From Kumtagia ephedrae (GTDB lineage: Bacteria; Pseudomonadota; Alphaproteobacteria; Rhizobiales; Rhizobiaceae), in contig NZ_PXYK01000019.1 in assembly GCF_003012745.1 (NCBI RefSeq), positions 1-64,000 on the forward strand: DNA of 64,000 nucleotides, written 5' to 3'. Under the pieces are notes generated by a model, which searched no databases, was not told the origin of the DNA, and was given only the letters and a program-made list of their open reading frames with translations. Positions 51,094-60,356 of this stretch are shown here, in pieces. How positions within the stretch are numbered: position 1 is the first letter of the stretch; the number at the start of each line of letters is the position of its first letter. The translations under genes and the position numbers were made by a program.

Positions 51094-52991
51094 TGCTGAC
51101 GCGCCGCACCGCCCTCGGGCTTTTCGCCACGGCCCTCCTGCCGGCCAGACTGAAAGCGGCCGACCGGGAGCCCGACTATCTGCGAAAGCGGATCGACGCC
51201 GGCGAGCTGCCGCCCGCCGCCGAACGGTTGCCGAAGGTGCCGCGCGTCATGGACGTCACGGAGTTCGGCGGCCTGCCGGGACGGCACGGCGGAACCATCC
51301 GCACCATCGTCAGCAGCCAGAAGGACATCCGGCTGATGACGCTCTACGGCAACACCCGGCTGGTCGGCTACGACCGCAATCTGGCGTTCGTCGCGGACGT
51401 CCTCGAGAGCTTCGACGTCGTCGAGGGACGCATCTTCACCTTCAAGCTGCGCGACGGCCACAGATGGTCCGACGGAGCGCCGCTGACGGCCGAGGACTTC
51501 CGCTACTGCTGGGAGGACGTGCTCAACAACGAGGACCTGAGCTCGGGCGGCCTGTCGGTCAGCCTGCTGGTCGGCGGCGAAAAGCCGCTGTTCGAGATCG
51601 TCGATCCGCTGACCGTCCGCTACACCTGGAAGGCGCCCAATCCCGACTTCCTGCCGAACCTGGCGGCGCCGCAGCCGCTGACCCTGGCGCTGCCCGCCCA
51701 TTATCTCAAGCAGTTCCACAAGAAATACCAGGACGAGGACAAGCTCGCCAAGCTGATGAAGAAGAACAAGGCCAAGAAGTGGACCGGCCTGCACATCAAG
51801 ATGTCACGCACCTACCGGCCGGAGAATCCGGAGCTGCCGATGCTCGATCCGTGGTGCAACCGGACCCCGCTGCCGGCCGAGCAGTTCGTGTTCGAGCGCA
51901 ACCCCTTCTTCCACCGCACCGACCAGAACGGGCTGCAGCTTCCCTATATCGACAAGGTCGTGCTCAGCGTCAGCTCCTCGTCGATCGTGCCGGCCAAGAC
52001 CGGCGCCGGCGAGAGCGATCTGCAGGCGCACGGCATCGACTTCAACGACTACACCTTCCTCAAGGATTCCGAGAAGCGCTACCCGGTCAAGGTCACGCTG
52101 TGGAAGAAGACGCAAGGCTCGCGTTTCTCGATCCTGCCCAATCTCAACTACGACGACCAGGTCTGGTCCAATATCCTGCGTGACGTACGCTTCCGCCGCG
52201 CCTTGTCGGTGGCGATCAACCGCCACGAGATAAACATGGCGTCCTTCTTCGGCCTGGCGACGCCCAGCGCCGATACGGTGCTGCCGCAAAGCCCGCTGTT
52301 CCGGCCGGAATTCGCAAACGCCTGGATCGACTACAATCCCGATCTCGCCAACAGGCTGCTCGACGAAGCCGGCCTGGCGCAGCGCGACGACGACGGCATC
52401 CGCGTCCTGCCGGACGGACGCCCGGCCCAGCTCATCGTCGAGACGGCCGGCGAAAGCACGCTTGAGACCGACGTGCTGGAACTCGTCTCCGACCACTGGA
52501 TGCAGGTCGGCCTGGCGATGTTCATCCGGACCTCGCAGCGCGACATCTTCCGCAGCCGCGCGCTCGCCGGCAAGGTCATGCTGTCGCTGTGGCAAGGCCT
52601 GGACAACGGTGTGCCGACGGCCGACATGAGCCCCGCCCAACTCGCGCCGACCGCCGAATACGCGTACCAGTGGCCGTTGTGGGGCGTCCACTACGTTTCG
52701 CACGGGGCACAGGGCACGGCGCCGGACCTGCCCGAAGTCGTCGAGCTGATGCGGCTGCTCGGCGAATGGCAAAGGTCCGCCTCGATGGCCGACCGAACGC
52801 GCGTGTGGGACCGGATGCTGTCGATCTATACCGACCAGGTGTTCTCCATCGGCACGGTCAACCAGTCGCTGCAGCCCATCCTGCGGTCGGCGCGGCTGCA
52901 CAATTTGCCGGAAGACGGCATCTACGGCTTCGACCCGACCTCCTACCTCGGCTTCTACAATCCCGACACCTTCTGGCTCGAGGACGCCTGA
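51093..52991 (+). CDS. Extracellular solute-binding protein, family 5 (oligopeptide type)
   Basis: A 632-residue periplasmic protein with a twin-arginine-like signal ([18 protein letters not shown]). Family 5 features: FVADVLESFDVVEGRIFTFKLRDGHRWSDGAPLTAEDFRYCWEDV and a late helix for docking. It is larger than standard DppA (about 530), closer to a subgroup of rhizobial binding proteins of unknown ligand. It probably delivers peptides or opine-like compounds to the DppB/C-type permeases downstream. Confidence 0.9.
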   Translation: MLTRRTALGLFATALLPARLKAADREPDYLRKRIDAGELPPAAERLPKVPRVMDVTEFGGLPGRHGGTIRTIVSSQKDIRLMTLYGNTRLVGYDRNLAFVADVLESFDVVEGRIFTFKLRDGHRWSDGAPLTAEDFRYCWEDVLNNEDLSSGGLSVSLLVGGEKPLFEIVDPLTVRYTWKAPNPDFLPNLAAPQPLTLALPAHYLKQFHKKYQDEDKLAKLMKKNKAKKWTGLHIKMSRTYRPENPELPMLDPWCNRTPLPAEQFVFERNPFFHRTDQNGLQLPYIDKVVLSVSSSSIVPAKTGAGESDLQAHGIDFNDYTFLKDSEKRYPVKVTLWKKTQGSRFSILPNLNYDDQVWSNILRDVRFRRALSVAINRHEINMASFFGLATPSADTVLPQSPLFRPEFANAWIDYNPDLANRLLDEAGLAQRDDDGIRVLPDGRPAQLIVETAGESTLETDVLELVSDHWMQVGLAMFIRTSQRDIFRSRALAGKVMLSLWQGLDNGVPTADMSPAQLAPTAEYAYQWPLWGVHYVSHGAQGTAPDLPEVVELMRLLGEWQRSASMADRTRVWDRMLSIYTDQVFSIGTVNQSLQPILRSARLHNLPEDGIYGFDPTSYLGFYNPDTFWLEDA

Positions 52992-52993
52992 CC

Positions 52994-53992
52994 GTGATCC
53001 GCTACATTTTCTGGCGCATCGCGGTCATGGTGCCGACGCTGCTGATCATCTCGGCGCTGGTGTTCGCCATCATCGAGCTGCCGCCCGGCGACTATTTCGA
53101 GAGCTACGCCGCCGAGCTGCAGGCGCAGGGCGAAGGCGTCGACATGGACAAGATCAACGCGCTGCGCGCCGAGTACGATTTCGACAAGCCGCCGCTCATC
53201 CGCTACTTCTACTGGGTCGGCGGGATGCTGACTGGCGATTTCGGCTACTCGTTCGAATACGAGCTGCCGGTGACGGACGTGGTCGGCGACCGGCTGTGGC
53301 TGACCGTGCTCGTCTCCTTCTGCACGATCGTGCTGACCTGGCTGATCGCCTTCCCGATCGGCATGTATTCGGCGACGCACCAGTACAGCTGGGGCGACTA
53401 CGGGCTGACCTTCCTCGGCCTGCTCGGCATCGCCATCCCCAACTTCATGCTGGCGCTGATCTTCATGTATTTCGCCAACATCTGGTTCGGCACCTCGATC
53501 GGCCATTTGATGGACCAGAAATATCTCAGCCAGCCGATGAGCTGGGACAAGGCGAAGTCGATCCTCGAGCATCTGTGGATACCGGTGATCATCATCGGCA
53601 CGGCCGGCACCGCCGGCATGATCCGGCGGCTGCGCGCCAACCTGCTCGACGAGCTGCAGAAGCAGTACGTCATGACGGCGCGCGCCAAGGGGCTGCATCC
53701 GTTCCGGACGCTGGTCAAATACCCGCTGCGCATGGCGCTCAACTTCTTCATCGCCGACATCGGCTCGATCCTGCCGGCGATCATCTCGGGCGCCGAGATC
53801 ACGGCGATCGTGCTGTCGCTGGAGACGACCGGCCCGATGCTGATCAAGGCCCTGCAAAGCCAGGACATGTATCTCGCAGGGTCCTTCCTGATGTTCCTTG
53901 CCTTCCTCACCGTCATCGGCGTGCTCATCTCCGACCTGGCGCTGGCGTTGCTCGATCCACGCATCCGGCTGCAGGGCGGGAGCACCAAATGA
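52994..53992 (+). CDS. Oligopeptide-type ABC transporter permease, DppB type
   Basis: A 332-residue membrane protein starting at GTG 52994 (IRYIFWRIAVMVPTLLIISALVFAIIEL), with about six membrane segments, the periplasmic TGDFGYSFEYELPV segment and the conserved cytoplasmic loop LQKQYVMTARAKGLHPFRTLVKYPLR. It lies two bases after the substrate-binding gene's stop and overlaps the next permease gene by four bases (ATGA). Confidence 0.92.
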   Translation: MIRYIFWRIAVMVPTLLIISALVFAIIELPPGDYFESYAAELQAQGEGVDMDKINALRAEYDFDKPPLIRYFYWVGGMLTGDFGYSFEYELPVTDVVGDRLWLTVLVSFCTIVLTWLIAFPIGMYSATHQYSWGDYGLTFLGLLGIAIPNFMLALIFMYFANIWFGTSIGHLMDQKYLSQPMSWDKAKSILEHLWIPVIIIGTAGTAGMIRRLRANLLDELQKQYVMTARAKGLHPFRTLVKYPLRMALNFFIADIGSILPAIISGAEITAIVLSLETTGPMLIKALQSQDMYLAGSFLMFLAFLTVIGVLISDLALALLDPRIRLQGGSTK

Positions 53993-55197
53993 CGACATCG
54001 CCGCCAATGACGACGGAGGCGACGACGTCGCCGCTGCCGGCGCCGGGCGCGCCGCTCGGCCATTTCGTCTCCACCGCGCCGTTCGACCCGCTGTCGGTCG
54101 AGGCGATGACGGAGGAGCAGGCCAAGGTCTACCAGGCCTCGCAGCTCAGGCTGATGTGGTGGAAGTTCAAGCGCCACCGGCTGGCGCTGTGGTCGGCGAT
54201 CTTCCTCGCCGCGCTCTACTCCATGATCGTGATCTGCGAGTTCGTGGCGCCCTACAATCTGCACACGCGCAACGTCGACTTCATCCACGCGCCGCCGCAG
54301 CGCGTCCATCTGTTCGACAATGGCAGCTTCGTCGGGCCGTTCGTCTACGGCCGCACCATGACGCTCGACATGGACACGCTGAAGCGGGTCTATGCCGACG
54401 ACCGCACCCAGGTGCAGAGGCTGCGCTTCTTCTGCTCCGGCGATCCCTACAAGTTCTGGGGCGTCGTGCCGGCCAGCTTCCATTTCGTCTGCCCGGCCGA
54501 GGGCGGCCAGTTCTTCGCGCTCGGCACCGACCGGCTCGGCCGCGACGTACTGTCGCGCATCATCTACGGCGCCCGCATCTCCCTCACCATCGGCCTGATC
54601 GGAGTCGCCTTCTCCTTCGTGCTCGGCGTCGTCATCGGCGGGCTCGCCGGCTATCACGGCGGCGTCTTCGATCTCGTCGTGCAGCGCGTCATCGAGGTGC
54701 TGCAGTCGCTGCCGAGCATCCCGCTGTGGATGGCGCTGGCGGCGATCATGCCGGTGACCTGGAGCCCGATCGTCATCTATTTCGGCATCACCATCATCCT
54801 CGGCCTGCTCGACTGGACCGGGCTGGCGCGGGCGGTACGCTCGAAGCTCCTGTCGCTGCGCGAGGAGGACTACGTGCTCGCCGCGCAGCTGATGGGCGCA
54901 AGGCCCGCCCGCATCATCGGCCGCCACCTCGTCCCAGGCTTCATGTCGCACCTGATCGCCTCGGCAACCATCGCCATCCCCGGCATGATTTTGGGCGAGA
55001 CGGCGCTGTCCTTCCTCGGCCTCGGCCTCAGGCCGCCGATCACCAGCTGGGGCATCCTGCTCACCGAGGCGCGCAGCGTCAACGTCATCGCCTTCTATCC
55101 CTGGCTGCTCTATCCGATGATCCCGGTGATCCTGGTCATCCTCGCCTTCAATTTCATGGGCGACGGGCTGAGGGACGCTGCCGATCCGTATCGGTGA
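53989..55197 (+). CDS. Oligopeptide-type ABC transporter permease, DppC type
   Basis: A 402-residue membrane protein. An N-terminal cytosolic arm is followed by the DppC hallmark FFALGTDRLGRDVLSRIIYGARISLTIG and the loop REEDYVLAAQLMGARPARIIGRHLVPG. A periplasmic insert of about 100 residues between the first two membrane segments (RTMTLDMDTLKRVYADDRTQ) makes it longer than most DppC. It ends the operon; a repeat follows. Confidence 0.92.
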   Translation: MTTSPPMTTEATTSPLPAPGAPLGHFVSTAPFDPLSVEAMTEEQAKVYQASQLRLMWWKFKRHRLALWSAIFLAALYSMIVICEFVAPYNLHTRNVDFIHAPPQRVHLFDNGSFVGPFVYGRTMTLDMDTLKRVYADDRTQVQRLRFFCSGDPYKFWGVVPASFHFVCPAEGGQFFALGTDRLGRDVLSRIIYGARISLTIGLIGVAFSFVLGVVIGGLAGYHGGVFDLVVQRVIEVLQSLPSIPLWMALAAIMPVTWSPIVIYFGITIILGLLDWTGLARAVRSKLLSLREEDYVLAAQLMGARPARIIGRHLVPGFMSHLIASATIAIPGMILGETALSFLGLGLRPPITSWGILLTEARSVNVIAFYPWLLYPMIPVILVILAFNFMGDGLRDAADPYR

Positions 55198-55207
55198 GGG
55201 CTGAGTT

Positions 55208-55367
55208 TTCTCCCCCCTTGAGGGGGAGAAGGCCGCGAAGCGGCCAGAGGGAATTGGCCCAGGCAGCGCGACGCCCGGTCTGCCATGCAGAAAGCCAACA
55301 AGGAGTCGAGCACTGCCGCAGCGACCCCACCCGGCCGCTTCGCGGCCACCCTCAAGGGGGAGGGAGA
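55208..55367. repeat. Palindromic repeat between the ABC operon and dhaK
   Basis: Left CTCCCCCCTTGAGGGGGAG with GGCCGCGAAGCGGCC, right GGCCGCTTCGCGGCC with CCCTCAAGGGGGAGGG, around a variable centre. The two genes converge on it, so it may act as a terminator for both. Confidence 0.8.
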
Positions 55368-55374
55368 GCCAGCG

Positions 55375-56361
55375 CTACATCCCCCACCTGAGCGCCGCCG
55401 TATGCACCGGCGCGTTCCAGAGCCGTGCAGTTTCGTCGTCGAGGATGGACAGCGTGATCGAGCAGCCTGCCATGTCGAGCGAGGTGACGTAGGAGCCGAC
55501 CAGCGAGCGAACGATGGTGACGCCGCGCTTCTCGAACAGCTTCCGAGCGCTGTTGTACATCAGGTAGAGCTCCATCGACGGCGTCCCGCCAAAGCCGTTG
55601 ACGAACAGCAGGGCGTTGCCGTTTACGCGCATACCGAGATCGCCGGCGATCGCCGCGCAGATCTCGTCGGCGATCTCGTCCGCGCTCTTCAACGCATCGC
55701 GACGGCGGCCGGGCTCGCCATGGATGCCGACGCCGAACTCCATCTCGTTGTCGCCGATGTCGAAGGTCGGCCTGCCGGCGGCGGGCACGGTGCATGAGGT
55801 CAGCGCCACGCCCATCGAGCGCGTCGCCGCGTTGACCCTGTCGCCCAGCGCCTTGAGCTCGGCCAGCCCCCTGCCCTCCTCCGCTGCCGCGCCGACGATC
55901 TTTTCGACCACCAGCGTTCCCGCGACGCCGCGCCGGCCGGTGGTGTAGAGCGAATCCTCCACCGCCACGTCGTCATTGGTGACCACCTGCATGATTCCCT
56001 CCGACATCTCGGCGGCCATGTCGAAATTCATCACGTCGCCTTCGTAGTTCTTGACGATGAACAGGCAGCCGGCGCCGGTGTCCACCTCGGCGGCGGCCTC
56101 GACCATCTGGTCGGGCGTCGGCGAGGTGGAGACCTGGCCGGGGCAGGCCGCGTCCAGCATGCCGTGTCCGACGAAGCCGCCATGCAGCGGCTCATGGCCC
56201 GAGCCGCCGCCCGAGATCAGCGCCACCTTGCCGGGCTTCAGGCTCCTGCGGCGGATGAACTTGTGGCCGCCGCCGAGCGCAAGAATGTCGGCATGGGCTG
56301 CGGCGAAGCCGTCGAGGCTCTCGGTCAGCACCGTGTCGACGGAATTGATCAGTTTCTTCAT
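55375..56361 (-). CDS. dhaK: Dihydroxyacetone kinase, DhaK subunit
   Basis: A 328-residue subunit that binds dihydroxyacetone covalently. The substrate-binding His is His214 in VGIHGEPG, and ISGGGSGHEPLHGGFVG (His56) completes the site. The length is that of PTS-dependent DhaK, and it lacks the DhaL half fused in ATP-dependent kinases. DhaL, DhaM, HPr and enzyme I are encoded upstream on the same strand, so phosphate comes from PEP. A repeat region separates it from the 152-residue gene. Confidence 0.95.
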   Translation of the reverse strand: MKKLINSVDTVLTESLDGFAAAHADILALGGGHKFIRRRSLKPGKVALISGGGSGHEPLHGGFVGHGMLDAACPGQVSTSPTPDQMVEAAAEVDTGAGCLFIVKNYEGDVMNFDMAAEMSEGIMQVVTNDDVAVEDSLYTTGRRGVAGTLVVEKIVGAAAEEGRGLAELKALGDRVNAATRSMGVALTSCTVPAAGRPTFDIGDNEMEFGVGIHGEPGRRRDALKSADEIADEICAAIAGDLGMRVNGNALLFVNGFGGTPSMELYLMYNSARKLFEKRGVTIVRSLVGSYVTSLDMAGCSITLSILDDETARLWNAPVHTAALRWGM

Positions 56362-56450
56362 GGTTCCTCCTCCCGATCGGCTTGGCTATGGTAGTATCGG
56401 CTGGCGCGCATACGGCTCCCGATGAAAGCACTTCGGGCTCGCCACCTCCC

Positions 56451-56688
56451 CCTGCCCGGGCAGGGCTGTCGCATACGAGTTCACCCCCACCCCTAACCCC
56501 TCCCCTCAAGGGGCCTCAAGGGGGAGGGGGACCGGGCGGCGTCTCCACCGAGCACCAATCGTCGACGGTTTTGCGTTGCATAGCGGCCGCAAAGTCCCCC
56601 GCCCCCTTGAGGGAGGGGTCAGGGGTGGAGGTAGAGGGCCGAGCAACAGTTCCTGAAATCCGATATGCGATTGCCCTGCCTGCCGGGA
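56451..56688. repeat. Palindromic repeat with outer CATATGCGAT arms
   Basis: Outer arms GGGCAGGGCTGTCGCATACG (left) and CGATATGCGATTGCCCTGCC (right) flank the CCCCACCCCTAACCCCTCCC arms and a centre with TCGACGGTTTTGCGTTGCAT and GCGGCCGCAAAG. A short tandem slip GGGGCCTCAAGGGGG occurs in the left arm. Same architecture as 60357-60651. It fills most of the dhaK upstream region. Confidence 0.85.
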
Positions 56689-56726
56689 GAGAGGAATCGC
56701 TAACCGCGGTCCATCACGGGATTGCT

Positions 56727-57185
56727 TCATCGGTCACCCCTGTGGCCGCCGGTATTGCCGTCCTTCTCAAACAGATCGGCGATCCTCTGCACGAAATCGG
56801 CGACGGCGCGGTCGAGGGCGGCGTTCTTCGCCGTGTCGCCGAGGTCCGGCACGCCGATCGACAGATGCCGCGTGCGGGTGAAGCCGGCCGGCAGCGGCGC
56901 CTTGCCGGGATGGGCGCGCTCGTAGGCGGCGAGAAACCGGTCGCGCTCGGCCGGGCCGAAATGGCAGACGGCGATGATCACCGGCAGGTGCTTTGCCGGG
57001 ATCGGCGTCGAATAGGCGGGGCTGGCGATCTGGGTGACGAAGCTGCGGTTCTTGCCGAGCTCGTCGGCCAGCCGCTGCCGCGTGCCGGACGGGCGGCGGT
57101 CGATGATCTCGGCGAGCAGCGTCTTGTAGGCGCGGATCGCGTCGTCCGCCGCGGCGCCGTCGGGCGTTTCCTCGTCGGCCGCCAT
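56727..57185 (-). CDS. Conserved-looking protein of unknown function in the dha cluster
   Basis: A 152-residue soluble protein with an N-terminal acidic stretch, AYKTLLAEIIDRRPSGTRQRLADELGKNRSFVTQIASPAYSTPIPAKHLPVII, which looks like a Cro/XRE-type helix-turn-helix (RQRLADELGKNRSFVTQI), then RTRHLSIGVPDLGDTAKN. It begins three bases after the enzyme I stop and is thus translationally coupled; ATG 57185 is preferred over GTG 57188. It may be a regulator of the kinase cluster. I do not recognise a named family. Confidence 0.75.
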   Translation of the reverse strand: MAADEETPDGAAADDAIRAYKTLLAEIIDRRPSGTRQRLADELGKNRSFVTQIASPAYSTPIPAKHLPVIIAVCHFGPAERDRFLAAYERAHPGKAPLPAGFTRTRHLSIGVPDLGDTAKNAALDRAVADFVQRIADLFEKDGNTGGHRGDR

Positions 57186-57188
57186 CAC

Positions 57189-59009
57189 TCAGAGCTCGAC
57201 CGCCGCGATGGCGGCCTTGGCCGCGGCGAGCTGCGCCGGCACCGCGGAAAGATCGCGCAGGCCGGCCGCGAGCAGCGCGGGGATAGCGGCCGGGTCGCCG
57301 CCGGCATCGCCGCACAGGCTGACGGGGATTTTTTGCTCGCGCGCGAAAGCCGCCACGTTGCCGATCAGCCGCAGCACGGCCGGATGGCCGACGTCGTGAA
57401 GGGCCGCGACGCGGCCGTTGTCGCGGGCCGCGGCAAGCACATACTGGGTGAGATCGTTGGAGCCGATCGAGAAGAAGGCGGCGTCCGAAAACAGCTCCGG
57501 CGCCACGGCGACCGATGGCACCTCGACCATGATGCCGAGCGGCGGCATTTTGTGGGGCACGCCCGCCTTCGCCAGCATTGCCGCTTCGTCCGAGAACAGG
57601 GCGGCGGCCGCCGCATATTCGCCGGGAACCGCCACCATCGGGACCATCACCTTGAGATTGCCGTGGACGGCGGCGCGCAGCAGCGCCCGGATCTGGACGC
57701 GGAAAATCTCCGGCCGCGCCAGCGACAGCCGGATGCCGCGCAGGCCGAGGAACGGGTTGGTCTCCTCCACCGTGAAGCCCGGCACCGGCTTGTCGCCGCC
57801 GGCGTCGACCGTGCGGATGGTCACCGGCTTGCCGCCGGCCCATTCCAGCACCTTTCGATAGGCGGCGAGCTGCGTCCCCTCGTCCGGCAATACCTTGCCG
57901 AACAAGAACTCGGTGCGCATCAGGCCGACCCCGTCGCAATGGCCGATGTCGACGGTTTCCACGTCGGAGGGGTCGGCGATGTTGACCTGCACGCGGATGG
58001 AGGTGCCGTCCCTGGTTGCGGCGGGCTGGGCGAGATAGGTTCTTGCGACCTCGCGCCCTCGGCGAAAACCCGCCGCGGCTTCATGGAAGGCCGCCGCGGC
58101 GACCGGATCGGCATCCACGATCAGCCGGCCGTGCTCGGCGTCCAGCAGGCCAAAACCCCCGGCGCCGGCCAGGCTCTCGCCAAAACCGACCGCCATCGGC
58201 ACGCCGCGCCCGCGCGCCAGCATGGCGACGTGGCTTGCGGCACTGCCGGCCGCCAGCGCGATGCCGCCGCCGGCGCTCCAGTCGGTCTGCAGGAAACGGG
58301 TCGGCGTGATGTCCTCGCCGACCAGGATGGCGCCGGCCGGCGCGGCTTGCTCGCCTTCGCCGGACAGCGCCCGCAGGACGCGGTCGCGGATGTCGGCGAG
58401 GTCGGCGGCGCGGGCGCGGAAATAGTCGTCCTCGGAAGCCTCGTAGCCTGCGATCTCGGCATCCAGCGCCATGCGCCAGGCCATGTCCGCCGGCTCGCCG
58501 GCTGCGATCGCCTCCAGCGCCGGCGCCGCCAGCGCATCGTCGGACAGCATGGCGATCTGGAACTCCAGCATGTCGGCGGCTTCGCCCGACATTTGTGCCG
58601 CAAGCTCGGTGAGCCCATCGGTCGCGGCGGCCATCGCCTGATCGAGCGCGGCCTTCTCGGCATCGGCCGAGCCTTTCGGGCTGTAAGTCGCCTGCGGACG
58701 GTCGAGGCGGAAGAGCGGGCCTTCGGCGTAGCCGGGCGAGGCGGGAGTGCCGAGCGACAGCGAGCCATTCGCTGTCGCGTTGCGTTCCTTCCCATCCGCT
58801 CCGACCTCGCGCTCCTTCGCACCCCCCTCTGGCCTGCCGGCCATCTCCCCCGCAAGGGGGGAGATTGGCAGCGTCGGTCTCGCCGCTCGTTCTGCACCGG
58901 CAGAGATGGGCGAAAGCGGCGGCGACGGCTGATCTCCCCCCTTGCGGGGGAGATGGCCGGCAGGCCAGAGGGGGGTGCGACCAGGCACGACCTTCTCCGA
59001 TTCTCTCAT
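57189..59009 (-). CDS. PEP-protein phosphotransferase (enzyme I) of the dihydroxyacetone PTS
   Basis: Enzyme I that takes phosphate from PEP and passes it to HPr. The phospho-His is His260 in GSAASHVAMLARGRGVP. PEP-binding stretches are VGLMRTEFLF, GIMVEVPSVAVAPELF and IGSNDLTQYVLAAARDN, and the C-terminal Cys is in VSLCGDAGGD. The enzyme proper begins about residue 86 (LGTPASPGYAEGPLF). Residues 11-64 are translated from a palindromic repeat and no ATG/GTG/TTG lies between it and the enzyme, so the start is either ATG 59009 or the ATG inside the repeat (codon 56, 58844). It is 12 bases after the HPr gene. Confidence 0.9.
   Translation of the reverse strand: MRESEKVVPGRTPLWPAGHLPRKGGDQPSPPLSPISAGAERAARPTLPISPLAGEMAGRPEGGAKEREVGADGKERNATANGSLSLGTPASPGYAEGPLFRLDRPQATYSPKGSADAEKAALDQAMAAATDGLTELAAQMSGEAADMLEFQIAMLSDDALAAPALEAIAAGEPADMAWRMALDAEIAGYEASEDDYFRARAADLADIRDRVLRALSGEGEQAAPAGAILVGEDITPTRFLQTDWSAGGGIALAAGSAASHVAMLARGRGVPMAVGFGESLAGAGGFGLLDAEHGRLIVDADPVAAAAFHEAAAGFRRGREVARTYLAQPAATRDGTSIRVQVNIADPSDVETVDIGHCDGVGLMRTEFLFGKVLPDEGTQLAAYRKVLEWAGGKPVTIRTVDAGGDKPVPGFTVEETNPFLGLRGIRLSLARPEIFRVQIRALLRAAVHGNLKVMVPMVAVPGEYAAAAALFSDEAAMLAKAGVPHKMPPLGIMVEVPSVAVAPELFSDAAFFSIGSNDLTQYVLAAARDNGRVAALHDVGHPAVLRLIGNVAAFAREQKIPVSLCGDAGGDPAAIPALLAAGLRDLSAVPAQLAAAKAAIAAVEL
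58819..58979. repeat. Palindromic repeat inside the enzyme I frame
   Basis: Arms CGCACCCCCCTCTGGCCTG and GGCCATCTCCCCCGCAAGG with exact inverted copies at the right end. Sister of the elements at 26426 and 27719 but with GGCC in place of GGAC. It stays open in the enzyme I frame and encodes a Pro/Gly-rich stretch (GHLPRKGGD, PLAGEMAGRPEGGA). Confidence 0.9.
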
Positions 59010-59021
59010 GCTGACCGCTTG

Positions 59022-59324
59022 CTAAGCCGTCCGCGCATGCGCCTCGTCCTCGTCGAAATTGCGCTCGACCAGCGCGGCGAGCGCCGCCACGGCCGCGGCG
59101 GCCGTCTCGCCGCGGGCGCGCAGGTGCAGCACCGTGCCCTTCGGCGCCTTGGCGGCCATCATCTTGACGATGCTTTTCGCGTCGAACCACGGCCCGTCGG
59201 CGGCGAGCGCCACCTCGACATCGGCGGCAAACGTCTTCGCCAGCTTGGTGAACTTCACCGAAGGCCGCGCATGCAGGCCGACCTCGTTGGTGATGAGGAC
59301 CGTGGTTTGGGCGGTGTTCGACAT
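59022..59324 (-). CDS. HPr-like phosphocarrier protein of the dihydroxyacetone PTS
   Basis: A 100-residue HPr: the phosphoacceptor is His18 in NEVGLHARPSVKFTKLA, and WFDAKSIVKMMAAKAPKGTVLHLRA matches the Ser-46 region (KSIxxxM). It would shuttle phosphate from enzyme I to DhaM. ATG 59324 has GGGAAAG upstream; a TTG before it is possible. It lies 16 bases after dhaM. Confidence 0.92.
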   Translation of the reverse strand: MSNTAQTTVLITNEVGLHARPSVKFTKLAKTFAADVEVALAADGPWFDAKSIVKMMAAKAPKGTVLHLRARGETAAAAVAALAALVERNFDEDEAHARTA

Positions 59325-59340
59325 CAAACTTTCCCGTTGC

Positions 59341-59730
59341 TCAGGCCGGCGCCAGTTCGTGCGCCGTGGCTACGACATCCTGCAGCGATGCGCCACCCGA
59401 GGCCTCGGTCGCCGCCATCACGGCGCCCTCGACGATCGGCGCGTTGCAAATGACGATCCTGGAAGCGCGCGGCTCGCCGATCATCTCGACCGCCATCTCG
59501 CTGTTGGTCTCGGCGCCGCCGAGATCGACGAGGATGGCGACGCCGGCTTCCGACCACGCCTTGTCGATCGCCTCCATGATGGCGCCGACCGACGTGCCCA
59601 GCCCGCCCTCGCCGTTGCCGCCGCACCAGGCGAGCGGCACCTCGTCGCCGACCATCTGGCGCACCATGTCGGCGGTGCCTTCCGCGACAAGCGGCGAATG
59701 CGACACGATGACGATCCCGACATTGCTCAT
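59341..59730 (-). CDS. dhaM: Dihydroxyacetone kinase phosphotransferase subunit DhaM (EIIA domain only)
   Basis: A 129-residue EIIA-mannose-like domain: GIVIVSHSPLVAEGTADMV places the phospho-His at His11, and VAILVDLGGAETNSEMAVEMIGE and CNAPIVEGAVMAATEASGG follow. In E. coli DhaM carries HPr and an enzyme I fragment as extra domains; here they are separate genes downstream. It starts one base after the dhaL stop. Confidence 0.94.
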   Translation of the reverse strand: MSNVGIVIVSHSPLVAEGTADMVRQMVGDEVPLAWCGGNGEGGLGTSVGAIMEAIDKAWSEAGVAILVDLGGAETNSEMAVEMIGEPRASRIVICNAPIVEGAVMAATEASGGASLQDVVATAHELAPA

Positions 59731-60339
59731 TCAGACGTCTCCAAGGGTTTCAACGACGGCGCGCACAAGCAGCGCCGAGGACCGCGCGCCGGCATCCATA
59801 TGGCCTATCGAGCGGTCGCCGAGGAAGGAGGCGCGGCCGCGGATCGCCTTCATCGGGATGGTCGCCTCGGCGGCCGCATCGGCGATCGCGGCGATCTCGG
59901 GCAGGTTCTTGCCTTCGACGAGCGCCGCCTGGACGGGATAGAGCACGTCGAGCATGGTCTTCTGGCCGGCCTGCGACTTTCCGCGCGCCGCGACGGCGTC
60001 GACGGCCTTCCTCAGCGCCTCGGCCACGCTCACCCGGTCCTGCGTTGCCGGCCATTCCTTGCCGAGCGTCATCAGCAGCGTGCCGTAGAGCGGGCCCGAC
60101 GCGCCGCCCACCGTCATCACCAGCTTCATGCCGACCGCCTTCAGCGCCTCGGGCAGCGGCTTCGCCGCGAACGCATCGGCCTCGGCGCGCACCGCCTCGA
60201 AGCCGCGCTTCATGTTGAGCCCGTGGTCGCCGTCGCCGATCGCCTGGTCGAGGGCGGTGAGCTCGTCGGCGTGCGCGGCGATGGTGTCGGCCGCGGCGGC
60301 GATGAGGGTGGGGAGGGAGGCTGGAGCTACGTTCGTCAT
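59731..60339 (-). CDS. dhaL: Dihydroxyacetone kinase, DhaL subunit (ADP-binding)
   Basis: A 202-residue helical subunit that holds ADP as a phosphate relay. LDQAIGDGDHGLNMKRGFEAV carries the Asp residues that bind the magnesium ions, GGASGPLYGTLL is the phosphate-binding loop and SFLGDRSIGHMDAGARSSALL the C-terminal lid. It is the first gene of the dha cluster. ATG 60339 has GGGTGG close upstream; a GTG three codons earlier is possible. Confidence 0.94.
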   Translation of the reverse strand: MTNVAPASLPTLIAAAADTIAAHADELTALDQAIGDGDHGLNMKRGFEAVRAEADAFAAKPLPEALKAVGMKLVMTVGGASGPLYGTLLMTLGKEWPATQDRVSVAEALRKAVDAVAARGKSQAGQKTMLDVLYPVQAALVEGKNLPEIAAIADAAAEATIPMKAIRGRASFLGDRSIGHMDAGARSSALLVRAVVETLGDV

Positions 60340-60356
60340 GGTATCCACCCGGCCTT

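Noticed and set aside
56382-59453. 1023-codon open frame on the plus strand opposite enzyme I and HPr
   Set aside because: It covers several well-supported minus-strand PTS genes and repeat DNA; no recognisable domain.
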